DNA from: Eonycteris spelaea
Taxonomy: Eukaryota > Chordata > Mammalia > Chiroptera > Pteropodidae
Length of the DNA stretch: 64,000 bases
NCBI GenBank assembly: GCA_003508835.1
Contig: PUFA01000022.1
Coordinates: forward strand, 2,666,001 to 2,730,000
Direction of reading: 5' to 3'
Shown: one piece after another, positions 58,331 through 64,000 of the stretch
How the letters are laid out: each line of letters opens with the position of its first letter
Position numbering within the stretch: position 1 is the stretch's first letter
Program-made: the position numbers and the translations under genes
Notes under the pieces: model-generated
Told to the model about the DNA's origin: nothing
Database searches by the model: none
The model's input: only the letters and a program-made list of their open reading frames with translations

Positions 58331-58458
58331 TAATAAAGTTTTATTACAATTTTTAAATATTTTTAAATATTTTAAATATTTTAAATATTTCAACTGTTAA
58401 TAATAAAGTTTTATTACAATTTTTAAATATTACAATTTTTAAATATTTCAACTGTTAA
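58331..58458 (+). repeat. Imperfect tandem duplication, 70- and 58-bp copies
   Basis: Both copies start taataaagttttattacaat and end atttcaactgttaa (58331-58400 and 58401-58458). They differ in the number of internal tttaaatat units. Confidence 0.95.
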
Positions 58459-61400
58459 ATGATTAGTTTAACATTTAACTAATGTTCATCATATTTTCAT
58501 CTGAAAATAGAACCCTAATTATTTTGCTTTGTTGTATTTACTGGGGTTGTCTGTGTTCATGAAATGATCAATTTGTAAACATTAAGTGAACAGATAAACA
58601 GAAAGCATATCTTACATCTGTAAAGTGTACAATGTGATGCATTTTATTCTATCTGTACTCAAGTTATCAAGTTTCTTATTGATGTTGTTGACTAGTTGCC
58701 GTGACATATTATGTAAGATTTTCTAATTGAAATTCTATTTATATAATTTTCTGTTGGTTATTTAACAATATCTTTTCCCACTTCTTTGTTTTTTATACAA
58801 AGACTTAGTAACAATGAATATTCACCTTAAATTTTAATGTCATAAACAATTTTCTCTTTCATTTTAGAGTTTTGTAGCTTAAAGTTATGCTTTAAAATTA
58901 ATTTGAAAATCTCAATTTTTATTTGAGTTTAAATTACATATGGCTTTTTCTTTTTTGTATTTAAAGTAATTTTAATTTTTGCTACATCTTGCAATTAGTA
59001 GATAATTGGAATCTTTTTAATACTGGTAGGTTATTTTTATTTAAGAAAGAATTTAAACCATTTTCCAACATTGTCAAATTAATTAAGCTTGAGCACATCT
59101 TTTGTCTAGCCTCTGTAATTTATCATACTTAATTTAGGTTTTGTAATATTTTATGCTTTCAAGTTTTTTTCATAAATACTTATAAAAAATCTAGTGATAC
59201 CATGTAAATTTTTAAAAATCACTTTTCTGCAACGTTTAGTGCAAAAAGCCCTTTTCCTTACTTTCTGTCTCTCCTTCATAGTTTTTGTTTCTTTAGCCTT
59301 TTAAGGATCTTCTTTTATTTGTTTATATTTTGTATTTTCTTAGTTACAATTGGATTCATCACTGTCATCTTTTTTCCTACTTAGAGTGTTTTTTATTCAC
59401 AGCCATTGCAATCTTTTTTTTAATATAACTTGCTAGTTTGTACTTTAACTTGTTTGGATTTTATTTTTAAGCAACATTACAGGACTGTTATCTGAACAGT
59501 TTATTTTCTTAAAAATTATAGATCTAAAATACACGTATTTTTTCATATATGTGTATCTTCATAGGAAAATATATAATCATTGAGTTCTCTTATCTACTTT
59601 AAAGAATTCTATTGACAAATATTGCTAAACTGTCTTTAGTGATATTACTAAGGATATAATTTTATAACTTTTATAAAAACATGCTTTATATCTTGAATTC
59701 TTGTATAATAAATTTTCTTCCTGTAAATATTGACAATTCTAAATCTACCTTCTCATGTCTTATTTCCCAAGTTTGATATGAGTCCTACTACACTTAATAC
59801 TTTTTTTCCTGATCCATTTGTCCTGTATTTTGGGAAATTATTAGTATTTGTAGGCTGTAAATCTGTGGTTTGACTTAAATGCATGCTTTCTTCTTGTCGT
59901 TTCTTTTATTTAAATAAGCAAAATCCTGGAGCACTTCACATATACGCGACCCAACGATTACTTTTCCATAGTGCCAAATACACTTTTCACCAGTCTAGTA
60001 AAGCTTTAATTCATGTCATTGATCTCCCTTGGTACCCATATATGTTTTCTTCTTAACTCAAACAATGTGTATTAATGTATAGAATGCCCTTTAATAGAGA
60101 AGCAAGCTTTCTCTAAAAAATTCCTGGTTCACAACATAATCAACTAATCTCCGAGGCTTTCCCTCTTTGCTCTTATACATTATTTTTTCATAGACCAGAT
60201 CATGTGTCTTCTGGGTTACTCATTTTGCACAATGATTTAACCTGCGACATTTGCTATATTTGGATGTTTTGAGCCTCCCCCAAATTTTCCATATTTAGTG
60301 TTGAGGATCAGGAGATGTGAAGTGAAGATAATATTTTACTCTTAATTTTCTACCATCTGCCTGTGCATTGGCAGACAGCCCTGTCCCAGACCTGAAGGCA
60401 AAGTCTTGGATTATGTTAAATACCCCAGACTCCAACTCATTGCTGGTATTCAACAAATGCCAAAACCCCCTGTAATCCAGTTCTCATTCTAAATCCCTGG
60501 GGATTTTTGACAAGAGACCGAAAACCTGGCAAGATCTAACTTCATAAAACCAAAGAGAAGTAGTTAGTCGAGACTCGTATGATTGAAATTTGAATAGAAT
60601 ATAGTAGGATTAGGCTAGACAGGCCAAAAAGTATTACTTTTTTTCATTGTGTTTCAGAGAAGTGTGACATGTATTTAGAGAAATGCATGAGAAAGTAGAA
60701 ATCAGTACTTCATTTCTCAGAATATCAGATTTTCAAATGCAAGGTGAGAAATGAGACAACTTTAAAAGGAAACGAGGTATAAATCCTTTGCCGTTTCAAC
60801 CTTATAAAAAGGGAGAGCATGCATTACAGTTTGGACATATAAGCAAAAGATTCTGAAAGGGAAAAGAACCCTACATTTTTCATGTGTTCTTTTGCTCAAT
60901 TATTTTTGGAAATGCATGTTGATGTGTTATCGTTATCTTTAGACTAGCTGAGTCTTAAACCCTCAGTTGTCTGTTTAATATTTCCTATTTATGGTTCACA
61001 TGAAAAGCAGTAATGGGGACCAAGAACGTGTTTTCCATCATCCAGCTGTTCTCTGTGTTGATGGACAAAAAATGAAAACATCTTGAATTTCATAAGCTAA
61101 GATAATCATGTGGTATTGATGACAAAGCATTGTTTTGATTACTAATGATAAATTACAAAATTAGTAAATGATTACTATTTAATCAATATCAAAAATAATT
61201 CTACCCTGAACATACACACTGAAGTATATTATGAATACATCTTATATCTGTTTAAAAGTAAAATGTTTGCAGATGGGGTGATTTCAACTTGAAAGTATTT
61301 TAAATATAAATGACTAAAGACATAAAGATTAAAAGATGGCCAGCTAATAGCATCTTATAATTGAGTTTCTACTGGGTATGTATACAGCAGTTAATTCAGT

Positions 61401-62198
61401 CCAGACTCACTAGTACTTAGAGTGAGAAAAGTACCTTCTCTTTGCCTTTTTGCTTCTAACTGAAGCTATTCTGGGTTACCTGACACTTTGGCAATGCGAC
61501 TTTAGCTCCATCATCCCAAATTATTGAAGAAGATACCTTCTATGTGTAATTTCTACATAAGTAACTTTTCTTTCAAATTTAAGCCTGCCAGTCCAAAGTA
61601 GAATACAGTATCAAGAAACAAGAACATTCTCCATACTATCATGACATTTGTCCACCAATCTTATGGGATTTTCTCTCTTCCACTCACAGTACTCACTATT
61701 GCACCTCTGAGACCCACAGTGATATATCCAGTTAATTAGATATGCACACACAGTCAAAATTTCAAACATAAAAATCACAAAACTATAACTCTTCAAAGTA
61801 TTTCTTAGGTTAAAAATGCAAAATAATATTCTCAAAATAAAGTAAGAAATAATGTCCCCATTAACCTATCTAAAAATAAAATTATTTCTCAGTGAATTTC
61901 TGAAACTGATGTAGTTTATAAGATATTGATGAATTAGTATTTTAGAGATAAGATAATGATGGGAATCCAAATTAAGATATCTTCTCTCTGACTCACCAGC
62001 ACAGCTCCAGACGGTAGGCTTCCAGCTTATAAATCTATATTAAGTTAGTTTCTTTGGTGAGATCATGATGGACTGTCAAAAATCTGTAACCTATTATGAT
62101 AATTCATATAGACATTATAACACTCTGCTGTCATCTGACATCATCTCCTGTGTGGCTAAAGGACACAAATAAATCCCAGCTCAAAACAGAATAAATAA
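58459..62198. other. AT/T-rich DNA, nothing recognised; possibly old antisense LINE in part
   Basis: 58500-59950 is notably T-rich on the + strand and may be degraded antisense LINE, but I find no secure block. 59951-62198 shows nothing nameable. A 74-codon - frame (61611-61835) has no domain. Confidence 0.35.
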
Positions 62199-62199
62199 C

Positions 62200-62252
62200 A
62201 GAGAGGGGTGGAGGGAGAGAGAGGGAAAGAGAAATAGAGAGAAAGGGAAAGG
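62200..62252 (+). repeat. GA-rich low-complexity tract
   Basis: gagaggggtggagggagaga is followed by GA/GAA-rich sequence, nearly all purine on the + strand. Confidence 0.95.
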
Positions 62253-63239
62253 TTTTTTAAAAAATGTTTTAGTGCGAAATTTATTTTTAAAACTTAACAC
62301 TCCATGCCTCTTGACATCTAATTACCCTTTTTAAGTTGGCTTTCCCGCTGAACATTTTAAATTCAGAGGAAGCAATTATTGAAAAAATTGTGAGGTTCAG
62401 ATTAAAAGCTCACAAACAATAGCATAATTAACTATCTTAATAAAATCTTGGAAATAAGCACCATCTCAGACACCAACTGAGGACCACACGGTGAACCTAA
62501 GGAAGACCGGAGAAATAGGGCACGGGCCCATTGGAAACGCAGAACTGCCCCACCTACCTCTCTCATCCTCATTGAATCTTCAGAATTAGGTCCGTGGGGT
62601 GATTTCAAGGATGTGTTCTAAAGTGAATTGCTCTTTTTTGTTTTTGAGACTTAGTGATTGGAGGGTAGTGGGAAAAATATAAATAACATTTTAAAATATG
62701 AGGAAATCATTCAAATTACCCACATTTAAATGTTGTTTCTGTGCATATTGAATGTTTTAGTTGAAACCACATTTGAAGGAGTAATCGATCAAATTTGGTT
62801 TCACTTGTAGAGCCATTATTCACTACAGTGACAGACCTTGGGTTAGTGTATGCCTCATTTTATACAATGTTCTAAATTAATACTTATTTTTATCCATGTT
62901 AATAATGCAAAGCCAGAGAAAGACTTGGAGAGTATAATGTATATTTGGACAGCATAATGTATACTATAAATACTCAAATTTCAATTCAATGAACAATTTA
63001 ATTGCACAGACATATAATAATTTTATAGAACCAGTTTAGTAGCTTGAAAGAATTTGTTGATCTAAAATCATGAACAATGACTTCTATTTTTCTGAATATT
63101 TTTCCATAGAAATAATGAAAATTAAGATTAGCACTAAGTGATTTGAGGAAAAAGTAATATGGAAACACTACACAAGGCAATTTAGATAGGCAAGATCATT
63201 TACTGCAACATATCAGAAGGAGAAGAATAATGAATGAAT
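62253..63239. other. AT-rich DNA, nothing recognised
   Basis: No gene or repeat can be assigned. Confidence 0.5.
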
Positions 63240-63345
63240 GAAGTACTGGGTTCAAATGCTCTCAGTGAATTACTTCAGTGCCCTAAGATTCATTTTCCTC
63301 TTAAAAATGAAGATTTGGAGATAATTTTTAAGGGTCTTTCTAGAA
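63240..63345 (+). mobile_element. MIR SINE, sense
   Basis: tactgggttcaaatgctctc, then gattcattttcctcttaaaa and atgaagatttggagataatt match the MIR tRNA-related head and core order. Confidence 0.5.
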
Positions 63346-64000
63346 TTAAAATGTTTAGGTATTAAAATTCTCACACCCACCTATCAGATTGCTGATAACA
63401 AAACTCTGTCAAGTAAATGGGGATTTCTGAAAACAGCTTTCACACACTGCTCATGAAAATGTGAACTTGTAAGACCATGTTGAGGAGAATTTCTGAATAT
63501 GTACCATATGAATATATGTATAACATATATGTGTATAATTTATATATAGTACATGTATACATTTTATGTGTGTATATAATTATGAATGTGCATAAATGTG
63601 TTATACATTTAAGATAGTGCTAGACTGAAGAGACCAAATTATATATTAAAACTAGATCCTCTAGAATAGTATTAACAATGAGAAAAACTCTGAATTTAAA
63701 ATTATTTTAATTGTTATCTACCACTCTGTGACTCAGATTTCCTCAGCTGTGAAACACATATTCTTATGCCTGATATAAAAGATAAAACACATCAAGTGCC
63801 TGGAAACTCAGCTCTCTAGAAGAGAGGCAGCAACCCAGGGGGAATGAAAAGTAGCTCCATGGAAAAAATTTAGGATTAGAACCACAAGTTGTTGAGCTTG
63901 TGGTTGAATAAGCTCCATCCCTTTCTTTATCTTTATTCTTATCTTTTATTTCTAATCTTTTTTTAATCTTATCTTTTATCATTTCTTCAGAGAAGAAATA
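63346..64000. other. Possible L1M/HAL1 fragment, then AT-rich DNA
   Basis: 63365-63500 (cacctatcagattgctgata, then tttcacacactgctcatgaa) resembles an L1M/HAL1 3' piece in sense. It is followed by a TA/TG-rich low-complexity stretch (63500-63610) and featureless DNA to the window edge. Confidence 0.35.

Noticed and set aside
1..64000. CRISPR arrays, prophage or bacterial gene clusters
   Set aside because: No spacer-repeat pattern, no operon-like gene packing and a fully mammalian repeat landscape.

Overview
This window looks like AT-rich mammalian intergenic or intronic DNA. It carries old mammal-wide repeats (MIR, L2, MER5A-like hAT copies, Tigger1, ERVL-MaLR LTRs, L1 fragments) together with a younger layer. 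No intact protein-coding gene is recognisable. The long open frames lie in GC-rich patches, in simple repeats or in transposon remnants. The best lineage clue is a pair of 5S rRNA-derived retroposons, one of them a tRNA-Val/5S rRNA dimer with an A-tail and a perfect 16-bp target-site duplication. From memory, 5S-derived SINEs among mammals were described from fruit bats (Pteropodidae), so a megabat is the likeliest source. This is an inference, not proof.

Layout. 1-8.3 kb: unique DNA with MIR, L2 and MER5A fragments, a 168-bp purine tract and a CpG-containing start with a perfect CRE palindrome. 8.3-11.2 kb: a GC-rich section with an unidentified transcript-like segment ending in a 36-bp A-rich tract, then an internally deleted Tigger1 transposon with broken transposase. 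11.2-26 kb: L2, an ancient LTR, L1M pieces, MIRs, a (GT)23 tract, a perfect 43-bp tandem duplication and a terminal-repeat hAT-type element. 26-29.2 kb: the two 5S-derived retroposons in opposite orientation, with a MaLR LTR between them. 29.2-41.5 kb: mostly unique AT-rich DNA with a (CA) tract, an L1 5' segment, a CpG-rich block and a MaLR LTR. 41.5-43.5 kb: a CpG-rich patch, a 5'-inverted (twin-primed) L1 and an older L1 carrying a compound microsatellite. 43.5-64 kb: L2 copies, a MaLR LTR next to a 103-codon frame with a Cys4 pattern, a Z-DNA-prone TG/CG tract, a TTGTG minisatellite, a well-preserved MER5A and a long AT-rich tail.

Nothing here forms an operon or a working gene system. The most notable content is the composite Pol III-derived retroposon and the inverted L1. 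All repeat names come from sequence recognition without a database search, and edges are approximate unless target-site duplications are stated. Entries below about 0.5 confidence should be read as suggestions.
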